DNA from: Myxococcales bacterium
GTDB taxonomy: Bacteria > Myxococcota_A > Polyangia > Haliangiales > Haliangiaceae
Reading direction: 5' to 3'
NCBI GenBank assembly: GCA_947483555.1
Contig: CANKMW010000013.1
Coordinates: 1 to 64,000, forward strand
Length of the DNA: 64,000 nt
A program made the position numbers and the translations under genes. The stretch's first letter is position 1. Each line of letters begins with the position of its first letter. This document shows positions 19,001-27,271 of the stretch, in pieces. The notes beneath the pieces were generated by a model. The model was not told where the DNA came from. It was given only the letters and a program-made list of their open reading frames with translations, and made no database searches.

Positions 19001-19758
19001 AACGGCAACCGCTCGCTGAGCGTCTCCCACAGCATCGCGCCGAACGCGTACCAGTCGGCGGCCGGGCCGACGGCAACGCCGCTGGCCTGCTCGGGCGCCA
19101 TGTACCCGAGCGTGCCGGCCCCGTGCCCGCTGCTGCCGGCATCGATCGCGAGGCCGAAATCGAGCAGCACGACCCGGTCGTCGGCGACCAGCACGTTCGA
19201 CGGCTTGACGTCACGGTGGACCTTGCCCGCGGCGTGCAAGAAGCCGAGCCCGGTGACCAGCTGCGCCGCGGCCGCGCGCAGCCGGGTAGCGTCGAGCACA
19301 CCACGCGGCCGGACGTGACCGAGGAAGTCGGGGCCGCGCACCAGCTCCATGGTGAAGAACCAGCGCCCGCCGTCGTCGGTGAGCTCGCCCAGCGCGACCA
19401 GGTTGGGGTGCGACAGGTCGTGCAGCGTGACGAACTCGCCGCGCAGCCGCTCGAACGCATCGAGGGTGGCGGCCTGCAGGGTCTTGAGCGCTACCTCGCC
19501 GCCGCGCAGGTGGTCGCGCGCCGCATAGACCACTCCCATGCCGCCGTGGCCCAGCGTGCGCATCACCTCGAAGCGCCCGCTGGCCAGCCGGGTGCCGGCC
19601 GCGAGGGGCCGGGCGCCCACCACCGCCCCCGCATCGGTGACCCGCGCCGCCTCGCGCAGGAACGAGTCGTAACCCTCGCGGGTGTCGGCGCGCCCGCCCG
19701 CGGTCGGCGAATCGCCGCTCGCGACGGCGGTGGCGTCGTCGGACGCGGACCCGGACAT
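16051..19758 (-). CDS. Ser/Thr protein kinase fused to an AAA-type ATPase and helical repeats
   Basis: 1235 aa. A disordered N-terminus (1-55) precedes a Hanks-type kinase domain (about 58-320): GHGGMGVVYAARD, the VALK lysine, VHRDVKPSN, LDFGLAID and GYMAPEQ, so it should be active. From about residue 335 (FVGRDAERAELARRF) an ATPase of the AAA/ORC1-like type follows with Walker A GPSGIGKTALV and Walker B LLLIVDDVQWADRDGL. Residues 620-1200 are alpha-helical repeats of TPR/MalT type. This kinase-ATPase-repeat layout is frequent in myxobacteria as large signalling regulators. No transmembrane helix is evident. The start is the ATG 8 nt after a TACAAT hexamer. It is divergent from an ECF-like sigma factor gene. 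Confidence 0.92.
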   Translation of the reverse strand: MSGSASDDATAVASGDSPTAGGRADTREGYDSFLREAARVTDAGAVVGARPLAAGTRLASGRFEVMRTLGHGGMGVVYAARDHLRGGEVALKTLQAATLDAFERLRGEFVTLHDLSHPNLVALGELTDDGGRWFFTMELVRGPDFLGHVRPRGVLDATRLRAAAAQLVTGLGFLHAAGKVHRDVKPSNVLVADDRVVLLDFGLAIDAGSSGHGAGTLGYMAPEQASGVAVGPAADWYAFGAMLWETLSERLPFVGSATEIAAAKRRAPPALPAALIDGEHADLARLAVALLDPDPARRPDGSLVARTLGVAAPSRPPMPRFVGRDAERAELARRFEAAGAASRAALVRGPSGIGKTALVAAFADQQRGRGALVLADRCYERVAVPYKGLHGVAAALAAHLGADRDARDAALDGPDLGLLPAALPALAAHGELARVGRAAPLVRDPVERRARVFDAFAGMLARLAGLQPLLLIVDDVQWADRDGLALLTHVVARVPRGLLVVSTAPDGTEVDPDWSAVAELMAVGPLVRDDAAALGKALLGAATVDAIVDEAGGHPLYLAELAALRRRDGTGSVRSVPSVRLEDAIAERLRELAPAPSRLLALVALAGAPLPQALLADAAGLDGAAWWAALGALRSAHLVKSHGAGPDDAVEPYHDRVRFVVVAATGAATRREVHARLAGGLERHVLATTRPELVADHLESAGEPGRAIGYVETAARQAADALAFERAANLYRRAVALDAGAGTTAVTRRTVLHERLGEVCAAGGRGAEAAAAFLVAAAAGGDGGALELRRRAAEQLLRSGRIDDGIELMDRVLADAALPGLGDRRWPVAALLGQRARLWWRRRRPPATRTPTVGDERRMACCWSAVVGSSMVSPLRGAEFQARHLRLALDAGDPRRIALGLAFEAGAGAVVGPPATRARALLVEAASWAERVDEPIVRAYLELARGSVAFLCGEWDQALTRCDAAERTLRDECVGAAWEVGTAQRVSLTCLWHLGRIVTLRERLGRALDEAAHRNDLYAAIQMRTVLTPVVRLIDDRPDDATAELALAAEGLPRRGVTLQHWQHMQARALVAIYVGDPAAAVAIIERETPALRRGLLFRVHAVRVFTAYVEAAALLGAAAAGGPQAASYRRRADRVRRTLVGRGGNPAAAALIAAELAVLDGDLEGARVHYLTAIEGFDAGGMALIAVSSRWRLGELIGGDRGRDLRTDAEAALRAEGVRDPPRVVSLFVPVAAT

Positions 19759-19766
19759 CGGGCCAG

Positions 19767-19772
19767 ATTGTA
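19767..19772 (-). promoter_or_regulatory. Putative -10 hexamer TACAAT of the kinase gene
   Basis: On the minus strand TACAAT ends 8 nt before the ATG at 19758, so the kinase mRNA would be leaderless or nearly so. Confidence 0.4.
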
Positions 19773-19824
19773 CGCGCGCCAGAGCGTCCTGGAGCCGTCG
19801 CGACGCCTGTGCTCAGATGCGTGC

Positions 19825-20424
19825 TTGGACGACGAGACCGCCCTGCGCGACGCCTGGGAGCACGGCCGCTTCGACGAAGCGACCACGCTCGCCCTCGAGC
19901 GCTACGGCCCCGAGATCCTCGGCCTGCTCGCCGCCCGCCTGCGCTCCGATGGCGACGCCGCCGAGGCGTTCTCGATCTTCGCCGAGGATCTGTGGCGCGG
20001 CCTGCCCGGCTTCGCGTGGCGCTGTTCGCTGCGCGCCTGGGCCCACCGCGTGGCCCGCAACGCCGCCAACCGCTGGGCGGTCGCCGGCGCCCGCCGCGCC
20101 GCGCTCAACCAGCCGGTGCCCGGCGAGGTGATCGAGGCGGTCGCCGACCGGGTCAAGACCACCACGCTGGTCTACCTGAAGAGCGAGGTGAAGTCGGAGA
20201 TCCGCCGCCTGCGCGACGAGTTGCCGGCCGAGGACCAGCTGGTGCTGGTGCTGCGCGTCGACAAGGACATGGAGTGGCGCGACATCGCGATGGCGCTGGC
20301 CGACGCCGATCTCGACGAGGCCGCCGTGGTCCGCGAGGCCGCCCGGTTGCGCAAGCGCCTGCAGCTGGCGACCGCGCGGTTACGCGAGCTGGCGACCGCG
20401 CGGGGCTTGCTGGCGCCGGGGTGA
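19825..20424 (+). CDS. ECF-like RNA polymerase sigma factor
   Basis: 199 aa from a TTG start. Another TTG at 19768 is possible, and no ATG or GTG exists in this frame between the divergent kinase start and the domain. The region-2-like segment FSIFAEDLWRGLPGFAWRCSLRAWAHRVARNAANRW resembles sigma-70 family region 2 (AEDL...W...R.S.R.W..RVARN). A linker follows, then a region-4-like helix-turn-helix (LPAEDQLVLVLRVDKDMEWRDIAMAL, ending AARLRKRLQLATARLREL). Size is normal for an ECF factor. No anti-sigma gene lies next to it; the divergent neighbour is a kinase/ATPase, which may be the control partner (inference). The exact start is unsure. Confidence 0.78.
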   Translation: MDDETALRDAWEHGRFDEATTLALERYGPEILGLLAARLRSDGDAAEAFSIFAEDLWRGLPGFAWRCSLRAWAHRVARNAANRWAVAGARRAALNQPVPGEVIEAVADRVKTTTLVYLKSEVKSEIRRLRDELPAEDQLVLVLRVDKDMEWRDIAMALADADLDEAAVVREAARLRKRLQLATARLRELATARGLLAPG

Positions 20425-20440
20425 ACCAGGCCGGTTCAGG

Positions 20441-23400
20441 TCAGTGCAGGATCGAGGAGTTGTAGAAGACGTCCATCTGCTCGGCAAGCAGATCGGCGAC
20501 ACCGCGAACCACCGCAACGCGTCCCTGCGCGATCAACGCCGCACGCAGCTCGGGGCTGAGGCGACCCACGGCCGCGCGCGCGTCGGAGCGCCCTTCGGCC
20601 GCCAGCTCGGACGCACCGGGGACGCTGTCGGCCTGATGGACGTGCTCGCCGCGGGTGTGGAACAAGGCGTCGCCGAACTGCACCGCGTACTCGTGGATGT
20701 ACCAGGTCGCGAGCCCCTCTCGGCGTCCCTCCTCGGCCGCCTCGGCCATCGACCACATCACCCCGCCTACAAACACCGCACCTAGCAGCGCCGCACCCAG
20801 GCCGATGCCGACCGCGGCGCCGGTGCCGACGGTCCCCAGCCCGGCGGCGCCCTCGACCACGGCGCCGCCACCGACGACCGCGCCTTCGCCGGCGAGCCCG
20901 GAAAAGTAGGGGGCGAACTCGGCGCTGAGGGCTCGCCACACCGCGGGCCAGTCCGGATACCAGCGTAGCTCGATCTCCAGGGTGGCGTGGGCGCTGACGT
21001 CGAGGCCGATCATCGACAGCAGCGTCGGGTTGAGCTCGACGCTCACGGTCGCCGCCGGAGACAGGATGCTCATCGCGGGGTGGGTCGCGGAGCCCGGATC
21101 GTAGTGGACGACGTCGAACCCGAACTGCCAGTGCAACGGACCGAGCTCGCCCTCCGGCAACACGATGCCGGCGCTGAAGTGCAGGCCGTCGTGATCGCGG
21201 GAGATCTCGAAGTGATCGGCGATGCCCATGAGGTCGCGATCGATCAGGCGGCGCAGCACACCCTCACCCTCGACCGTGATGCTCGACTCGGGTGCCCCGC
21301 TCGCGCTGGTGGAGTCGGCGGTTTCGATCGAGATCCGGCCGGGCGGAGGAGGCCCGCCGTGGCCGTGACCTTCGGCTGCCGGCGGTCCCACATCCACCGC
21401 GATTCGCAGCTTGCCCTCGGCGCCGATCGGACCGAACGGCGTGGGCGCAGTCGGCAGCGGAAACTCGCGCTCGCGACCGTGGCTGACTTCGAGCTCGACG
21501 ACCGGCCGGTCCGCGGCGGCGGGCGGAGCCGGGGTCGTGCGCGGAGCCGGAGCCGGGTGCGGCGGCGGAGCCGAGACCGGGACGTCGGCTGTGCGCGGCG
21601 CATCGGCGGTCGTCGTCGCGGCCGGGGTCTCGACCGCGGTCAGGACCTCGCCGCACAACGTCCGGGCGTCGGCGACCGGGAGCAGCAGGTGGTAGGTCTC
21701 GCCGCGATGCGCGAACGAGACGTCCACGTGTGCGATCGGGCCCCGCATCTGCTCGAGCGCGGTCGCGATCGCGTGCCCGATGGCCACCGACTCTGCCGGG
21801 CGCGAGCTCGACAGCAGCCGCTGCACGACCGCCACCGCGGCGGCGTCACGCTCGTCGACGAGTCGCTGGACGGCGGCCCCGCCGGACGCGCCACGATGAG
21901 CCATCGTATCGAGCAGCCCCTGCGCACTGTCGCCGACGACGACGAGGTCGGCGACCGCATCGGCGTGCTGCTCGTAGGGGTCGCCGGCCCGCCCGACGCC
22001 GCCGTCGAGCCGCACGTCGCCGCCCCGCTGCTGGACCACGTGGGCAGCCTCGTGGGCCGCCTGGCGCAGATCCGGCGATGCTGCGAACGCGACGTCGTCG
22101 CCGGTGGCGTAGGCGCGCGCACCGATCGCCGCCGATGCCACGGCCGCCGCGCCGCCGACGTGGGCACGGACGCCGGAGACGTCGTGGTGACCGAAGCGGC
22201 GCTGGATCGTCTCGAGGTGGGGCAAGGCGGCGCCATCACCGGCCACGCCGCGTTCGGCCCACTGGTGCACCGCAGCCGGATCGCGGGCGTCGACCTCGCC
22301 GCCGTCGGGGCTCACCGCTGCCGTCGAGTCGTCCGGGGCATTGCCCCCGAGCGACAGGTAGATGTTGCGCACGCGAAGCCGACGCGCGTCGTCGAGCGGA
22401 ACCTGGCGTGCCACCGCTTCGGTGAAGGCCGCCAGCGACGTCATCGCCTCGGGGTCGGTGGTCGCGACCGCGTTGGTTGCCAGGTACTCGGGGAACATCC
22501 CGGTCAGGTTGTGGGTCATCGTGCCGATGCGGTGCGGGATCTCGTCCTCGGTGCAGCGCGCGATGATCACTTCCTTGAGCTGCGGCAGCGTCCGGTAGCC
22601 ATGCTCTGCGAACGGCAGCACCTCGTGTAGCCAGATGCGCGAATAGGCCTCGCGGGCCACGGTCGCCGCGTCGTGCACGTACGCGCCGGCCCCGGCGCCG
22701 ACCGCCGCGCCGATCCCGGCGCCGACCGGTCCGCCAGCACCGCCGGCGACGGCACCCAGCGCCGCCCCGGTCAGGACCGGGGAACGACGCCCCTCCTCGC
22801 CCACACCTGCAGCGCCGAGCCACCGACCGAGACTCGGGTCGTCGGTCGTGCCCCGCGCGCTGGGCGTCAGGCCGTGATCGACGGCCGCCGGCGCTGCCCG
22901 CATCCAGTCGTCGCGGCTGCCGTCGGCGTCGGCGCCGGACAGCAACGGCAGCGACGTGTGCGCGGAGACCGGATCGATGAACGTTCCCTCGGTCCACATG
23001 TCGTCGCCATAAACGGTCACCGCACCGGGCACGAACGCCTCACCGGCGTCGTCGACAATGCAACCGTCGACGCGATGATGGTCCGCCATCGGCCGCTCGT
23101 CCTCCGGCAAGGAGAGGATCCGCTGGACCGCGTCGGTCGGGATGCCGGGCGACTGGAAGGTCACCACTTGCACGATGGACTCCGGGAAGAAGCAGGCGGC
23201 GAGCTGGGCGAGCGCGCCGCCCAGGCTGTGGCCGGTCGCGCAGACACCCCGACTGCCCAGTCGGTGGATCGCACTGGCGATGACCGCCTGGTTGAGGGTG
23301 AACTGCCCCATTCCGATCCCGGCCTCGTTGGTGTCCTCGGCGAGATCGGTCTCAGTGGCGGTGCCGCGGAACGCGATGATGGGCGTCACGGCGGATCCGG

Positions 23401-26188
23401 CTAGCGCGGGCAGCGTCCAGAACTGCAGGCCGGCCTGGCCCGAGAAGAACTCCAGTCGGAGGCAGTCGAAGCCGAGGGCGGTCAGCGCGTCTCGATCGAG
23501 CGTGTCGACGTAGGCGACCTGCGGAACCGACCAGCCGGCGTGGGCGGCGGCGGTCTCGGCGTCGCCGTCCCGCACTTGGTTGCTCGCGCCGTCGTGGGGA
23601 TGGGCGGGGTCGATCGGGCTGGGCGGGAGATCTCCATCCAGATACGCGATGCGATGGGCGATCTGCTCCATCGCGACATCGTCGACCACGTGCTCGCGCG
23701 CGGCGCTCCGCTCGGCGGCGGTCAGGCGCTGCACCGCCGGGCCAGCTCCCGCGCCGCCACCGACCGTGGCGTCGAGTACCACCTCGGCGCTCTGCCCACT
23801 CACGACCCGATCGGCAGCGGCGTCGGCCTGCTGCTCGTACGGGTCGCCGGCGCGGCCGACGCCGCCATCGAGGCTCACGCCGCGGCGCTGTTGCACCACG
23901 TGCGCCGCCTCGTGCGCGGCCGTGTGAAGATCGGGCGCGGACGCGAAGGCGACGTCCTCCCCCACCGCGAAGGCATGGGCACCGATCGCCGCCGCCGCGT
24001 CGGCAGCCGCACCACCGACGTGGCCGCGAACGCCGCCCAGATCGTGGCGACCGAAACTGGCCTGCAACCGCTCGTGGTGTGGCAGCGCTTGCCCGCCGCC
24101 CGCAACCCCACGGCGTGCGGCCTCGTGCGCCCGCTCCGGTGCGATCGAGCTCGCGCCGTTCGATCGCGGTTGAACTGCCGACGACGTTGCCGTTCCGTGA
24201 CCGCCGAGCCGCCGGTAGAGGCTGCCGATCCGAGCGCGCTGCGGTGCCGTCACCGCGCCACGTGCGGCCAGGATCGCCTCGACCGCCGACGTGAAGTCCG
24301 CCTCGCTCGCCAGGGTGTCGGGGCGAGCCGTGACGACGGCGTGAGTGGCGAGGAACTCGGGGAACATCAGATCGAGGTTGTTGACCATGCGGTCGATGGC
24401 GTCCGGAATCGCGTGAGCGAGACATGGCGCCACGATGCAGTCGTTCTTGATCTGCTCGAAGGTGCGATCCGCCGCGTCGGCGTGCGGCAACAGATCGAGC
24501 CAGACCCGGGCGTAGGCACTTCGGCTGGCAGCGTCGACCGCGTGCGCAGGCGGGGGGCGATCGGGCCGCCGCGCCGTGAGTCCGCCGCCGCCGAGCGCCC
24601 GCGGCGCTTCGGTGAGGAGCAGGTCGAGCAACTCGGCCGCGTACGCCCGCACGGATTCTGCGATGCCAAGGCCCCCGAGCGAACGCCCGAAGGATGGGTC
24701 CGCCGTGGTGCCCTCGCGGCGGGTGGCGCCGATCTCTGGATCGACCGCCGGCCCGAAGGTGTCGCCACCACCTCTCATCCACGGCTCGGCGTCGTCGCCG
24801 GCCGCCGCCAGGAGTGGAAACGTGGTGTGGGCGTGAGCTGGATCGACGCCGGTGTACGGACCCGAAGGGTCCGGCAGACGGGTGTCCGCCGGCGGCGGCG
24901 GCGGGCCCCACACGGTGACGTCGCCGGCCACGAAGTCGTCACCGGCATCGTCGACGATGCAGCCGTCCACGCGATGGTGATGCGCGGTCGGGCGCTCCGA
25001 CGCCGGGATCGAGCGCAGGCGCTCGACGATCTCGCGCGAGATTCCCGGTGACTGGAACGTCACGACCGAGACGATCAGATCGGGATAGAAACAGGCCGCG
25101 ATCTGGGCGATCGCGCCACCCAGGCTGTGACCGGTGGCGACCAGGCCGCGGCCCGCGCCCAGGCTCTGGATCGCGGCCTGGATCGCCGGCTGGTTCATCG
25201 TGAACTGGGCCAGGCCGACGCCGGTGCCAGCAGCGTCCTCGGACAGATCCGCGGCCGAGGACGTGCCCCGAAACGCGATGACCGGCGTCACGTCGCGACC
25301 TGGCAGCGCCGGCAAGGTCGTGAACTGCAGATCTCCTTCGCCGTGGTGAAAGCGAAGCGCGGACGTATTGAAGCCCATCGTCGACAGCGCGGTGGCATCG
25401 GCGGGTTCCAGCGCGCCGGTCTCGATGTAAGCGATCCGGTGCGCGATCTGCTCGAGCGTGAGATCGCTGACCGTGTGAGCCCGCGCCGCCGCACGCTCCG
25501 CGGCGGTCAGCCGCTGCACCGCCTTGCCACCGCCGGCGCCGCGGTGGGCCATGGTGTCGAGCAGCGACTCGGCGCTCTCGCCGCGCACGACCAGGTCGGC
25601 GACGGTGTCGGCATGCTGCTCGTAGACGTCGCCGGCGCGACCGACACCGCCGTCGAGACGGACGCCGCCGCGCTGCTGCACCACGTGCGCCGCCTCGTGG
25701 GCCGCCTGGCGCAGGTCTGGCGCCACCGCGAACGCGACGTCGTCGCCGGTCGCGTAGGCACGCGCGCCGATCTCGGCCGCCGCATCGGCCGCCGCGCCGC
25801 CCACGTGGGCGCGCACGTCCCGCACGTCGTGATGCCCGAACGCCTGCTGGATCGCGTCGACGTGCGGCAGCATCGCACCGCTTCCCGCGACGCCCGCCTG
25901 CGCCGTCAGGTGCACCGCGAATGGATCCATCGCGGCGATGCGACCGCCGTCGGCCTGGATCGGCGGCGCGATCGGTGGCGCGGCCGGCGCCCACCCGTCA
26001 TCGGCGGTGGCCCGCGCGCGCTCCGAGCCCTGGGCGCGGAGCAGGGCCGGGATCGCGTCCAGCTCCAGGGTCCGGGTCACCTTGCCGGGCACCGACCTGC
26101 GCCGCTTTCGCCGCGGCGACGGATCGGCCTCGAGCGCCAGCTCGGCGTCGACCTCACCGGTCGCGGGCTCGAACCCGGCAAAGGCCAT
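20441..26188 (-). CDS. Triple DUF4157 / double Lipase_3 giant protein
   Basis: 1915 aa from the ATG at 26188 (a TTG three codons upstream is possible). Residues 1-95 form a basic, Pro-rich leader. Three DUF4157 modules follow, each with FGxHD(V/L), VxxHVGGAAA, HEAAHVVQQ (zincin HExxH; His at about 164, 759 and 1379) and YEQ(H/Q)AD. Modules 1 and 2 are each followed by a class 3 lipase domain: IAFRGT, GHSLGG (Ser near 355 and 988), [10 protein letters not shown] (Asp) and AHT (His). Each lipase block ends in a helical segment (SRxAYARVWL or SRIWLHEVL, then MFPE(F/Y)LAT). Module 3 is followed by a unique 450-residue region with a Gly/Ala/Val-rich hydrophobic stretch near 1785-1825. DUF4157 is often found in proteins linked to extracellular contractile injection systems. 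No structural genes of such a system lie in this window. Confidence 0.93.
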   Translation of the reverse strand: MAFAGFEPATGEVDAELALEADPSPRRKRRRSVPGKVTRTLELDAIPALLRAQGSERARATADDGWAPAAPPIAPPIQADGGRIAAMDPFAVHLTAQAGVAGSGAMLPHVDAIQQAFGHHDVRDVRAHVGGAAADAAAEIGARAYATGDDVAFAVAPDLRQAAHEAAHVVQQRGGVRLDGGVGRAGDVYEQHADTVADLVVRGESAESLLDTMAHRGAGGGKAVQRLTAAERAAARAHTVSDLTLEQIAHRIAYIETGALEPADATALSTMGFNTSALRFHHGEGDLQFTTLPALPGRDVTPVIAFRGTSSAADLSEDAAGTGVGLAQFTMNQPAIQAAIQSLGAGRGLVATGHSLGGAIAQIAACFYPDLIVSVVTFQSPGISREIVERLRSIPASERPTAHHHRVDGCIVDDAGDDFVAGDVTVWGPPPPPADTRLPDPSGPYTGVDPAHAHTTFPLLAAAGDDAEPWMRGGGDTFGPAVDPEIGATRREGTTADPSFGRSLGGLGIAESVRAYAAELLDLLLTEAPRALGGGGLTARRPDRPPPAHAVDAASRSAYARVWLDLLPHADAADRTFEQIKNDCIVAPCLAHAIPDAIDRMVNNLDLMFPEFLATHAVVTARPDTLASEADFTSAVEAILAARGAVTAPQRARIGSLYRRLGGHGTATSSAVQPRSNGASSIAPERAHEAARRGVAGGGQALPHHERLQASFGRHDLGGVRGHVGGAAADAAAAIGAHAFAVGEDVAFASAPDLHTAAHEAAHVVQQRRGVSLDGGVGRAGDPYEQQADAAADRVVSGQSAEVVLDATVGGGAGAGPAVQRLTAAERSAAREHVVDDVAMEQIAHRIAYLDGDLPPSPIDPAHPHDGASNQVRDGDAETAAAHAGWSVPQVAYVDTLDRDALTALGFDCLRLEFFSGQAGLQFWTLPALAGSAVTPIIAFRGTATETDLAEDTNEAGIGMGQFTLNQAVIASAIHRLGSRGVCATGHSLGGALAQLAACFFPESIVQVVTFQSPGIPTDAVQRILSLPEDERPMADHHRVDGCIVDDAGEAFVPGAVTVYGDDMWTEGTFIDPVSAHTSLPLLSGADADGSRDDWMRAAPAAVDHGLTPSARGTTDDPSLGRWLGAAGVGEEGRRSPVLTGAALGAVAGGAGGPVGAGIGAAVGAGAGAYVHDAATVAREAYSRIWLHEVLPFAEHGYRTLPQLKEVIIARCTEDEIPHRIGTMTHNLTGMFPEYLATNAVATTDPEAMTSLAAFTEAVARQVPLDDARRLRVRNIYLSLGGNAPDDSTAAVSPDGGEVDARDPAAVHQWAERGVAGDGAALPHLETIQRRFGHHDVSGVRAHVGGAAAVASAAIGARAYATGDDVAFAASPDLRQAAHEAAHVVQQRGGDVRLDGGVGRAGDPYEQHADAVADLVVVGDSAQGLLDTMAHRGASGGAAVQRLVDERDAAAVAVVQRLLSSSRPAESVAIGHAIATALEQMRGPIAHVDVSFAHRGETYHLLLPVADARTLCGEVLTAVETPAATTTADAPRTADVPVSAPPPHPAPAPRTTPAPPAAADRPVVELEVSHGREREFPLPTAPTPFGPIGAEGKLRIAVDVGPPAAEGHGHGGPPPPGRISIETADSTSASGAPESSITVEGEGVLRRLIDRDLMGIADHFEISRDHDGLHFSAGIVLPEGELGPLHWQFGFDVVHYDPGSATHPAMSILSPAATVSVELNPTLLSMIGLDVSAHATLEIELRWYPDWPAVWRALSAEFAPYFSGLAGEGAVVGGGAVVEGAAGLGTVGTGAAVGIGLGAALLGAVFVGGVMWSMAEAAEEGRREGLATWYIHEYAVQFGDALFHTRGEHVHQADSVPGASELAAEGRSDARAAVGRLSPELRAALIAQGRVAVVRGVADLLAEQMDVFYNSSILH

Positions 26189-26295
26189 ACCCCACAATGA
26201 GTGGTGGGGCGGGGCGATGTGAACACGTTTCTATGGAAAAAAACGTCAGTGATTCCGGCCAGGTATGAGCGAGTGGCGGGAGTGACCTCGGCCGC
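26189..26295 (-). promoter_or_regulatory. AT-richer control region of the DUF4157/lipase gene
   Basis: 107 bp with an unusual A7 run (plus-strand ATGGAAAAAAACG near 26233-26246) and a small inverted repeat CGTTT...AAACG around it. Next to the ATG, CCCCAC-CACTCATT-GTGGGG (minus strand) can pair over 6 bp and would hide the ribosome site. Promoter and translational control are inferred. The T-run on the minus strand could instead end transcription from the lipoprotein operon upstream. Confidence 0.35.
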
Positions 26296-26664
26296 TCACG
26301 GCTCGATGATGATGTCCTCGGGCTTGAGCTCGATCACCTCGATCTGGACCTCGCCCGCTGGCACGGTCGTCGCCGCCGGCTTGGTCGCATCCGACGTCGC
26401 GGGGGCGCCGATCGTCGCCGCCGGCTTCGGCGCCTCGCCCTCGACCACGATGGTCTCGACCACCGGCGTCTTGTCCTCGGTGCGCTCGACCGCCGCCACG
26501 TGCGACGCCTGCTGCGGCTCGAGGCTCTGGCCGCCGTCCTGATCCGGTTCGACCTCGACGCGACCGGCGCTCTTCGGCCACGCCGGTCCGGAGGCCGATC
26601 GTGCGCCGCAGCCCGCAAGCGCGAGCGCGAGCACCACGGCGGCGCGCGTCGCATCGCGCGTCAA
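26296..26664 (-). CDS. Small lipoprotein of unknown function
   Basis: 122 aa from a TTG start that overlaps the stop of the upstream HMA lipoprotein gene (TTGA at 26661-26664). The signal AAVVLALALAGC gives a lipidated Cys near residue 19. The mature part is hydrophilic and rich in Glu, Pro, Ala and Val, ending in VQIEVIELKPEDIIIEP, with no recognised domain. Longer readings upstream lie on top of the HMA gene and lack a signal at their start, so they are rejected. Translational coupling suggests it works with the HMA lipoprotein, perhaps in metal handling at the envelope; that is inference. Confidence 0.7.
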   Translation of the reverse strand: MTRDATRAAVVLALALAGCGARSASGPAWPKSAGRVEVEPDQDGGQSLEPQQASHVAAVERTEDKTPVVETIVVEGEAPKPAATIGAPATSDATKPAATTVPAGEVQIEVIELKPEDIIIEP

Positions 26665-27167
26665 TTGGCGAGCACCTGGTACCCGAGGCCGTTGATCGGA
26701 TCGGTCGCGAGCCCGCGTCCGTCGCTGCCCGGGGTGGTGGCGATGCGCACCTCCGCCTTCGCCACGTCGACCTCGACGGCGAGCACGCCGTCGACGGTAG
26801 CGAGCGCGGCCTTCACCCGGCGCGCACAGCCACCACACTTCATGCCGGCGACGTGCATCTTGGTCCACTGCGCATCGGCCCGGACCTCGACGGTCGGCGC
26901 CGCCGGCGTCGCGACCTTGCCGCAGCCGCCGCCGCAGGCCGCGCCGCCGCACGACCCACCGCACGAGCCACCGCAGCTGTCGGGGACCGCTGCCAGCGGC
27001 GTCTGCTCCGACGCGCGCGGGCCGATCACCGGCAGCGGGACCGCAGCGCCGGTTGTGGACGCAGCCACCGCCTGGGCGGCCGACCCCGACGCCGGCGTGG
27101 ACACGGATTCGCAGCCGACGAGGGCGAGGGCCACGACGCACAGATTGAGGACGAACCAGGCTCGCAT
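26661..27167 (-). CDS. HMA-domain lipoprotein with a Cys-Gly cluster
   Basis: 168 aa. The signal peptide ends ALALVGC (Cys near residue 19). After a linker comes a dense cluster SCGGSCGGSCGGAACGGGCG (about residues 64-83, five Cys). From about residue 95 to 168 there is a heavy-metal-associated (HMA) ferredoxin-like domain with MHVAGMKCGGCARRVKAAL, the CxxC metal site at Cys111 and Cys114, and VDGVLAVEVDVAKAEVRI as the following strands. HMA domains bind Cu(I) or similar soft metals. Here the domain is anchored to a membrane rather than in the cytosol, and the extra Cys cluster offers further thiolates. The metal is unknown. It is coupled to the lipoprotein at 26296. Confidence 0.85.
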   Translation of the reverse strand: MRAWFVLNLCVVALALVGCESVSTPASGSAAQAVAASTTGAAVPLPVIGPRASEQTPLAAVPDSCGGSCGGSCGGAACGGGCGKVATPAAPTVEVRADAQWTKMHVAGMKCGGCARRVKAALATVDGVLAVEVDVAKAEVRIATTPGSDGRGLATDPINGLGYQVLAN

Positions 27168-27256
27168 CGCTCAGTGGTAGCACCGGTCCGATGCAGGCTC
27201 AATGGTGTCGTGATCCAGCCGCCGGTTCGCCGCGCGAGCCGCGGGGCGAACGGTGT

Positions 27257-27262
27257 TAGCCT
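27257..27262 (+). promoter_or_regulatory. Putative -10 hexamer TAGCCT
   Basis: TAGCCT ends 9 nt before the ATG at 27272. Confidence 0.35.
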
Positions 27263-27271
27263 CACCACACG

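Noticed and set aside
20441-26188. Triple module as an assembly duplication artefact
   Set aside because: The copies differ throughout, including linkers and one extra hydrophobic run, so they are not identical copies of one read-through.
20441-26188. A full contractile injection system locus in this window
   Set aside because: Only a DUF4157 protein is present. I see no sheath, tube, baseplate, spike or AAA+ loader gene in the 64 kb.
26225-26250. A-rich stretch as a replication origin or DnaA box cluster
   Set aside because: It is a single A7 run within a 107-bp promoter-size gap; no DnaA boxes or repeats.
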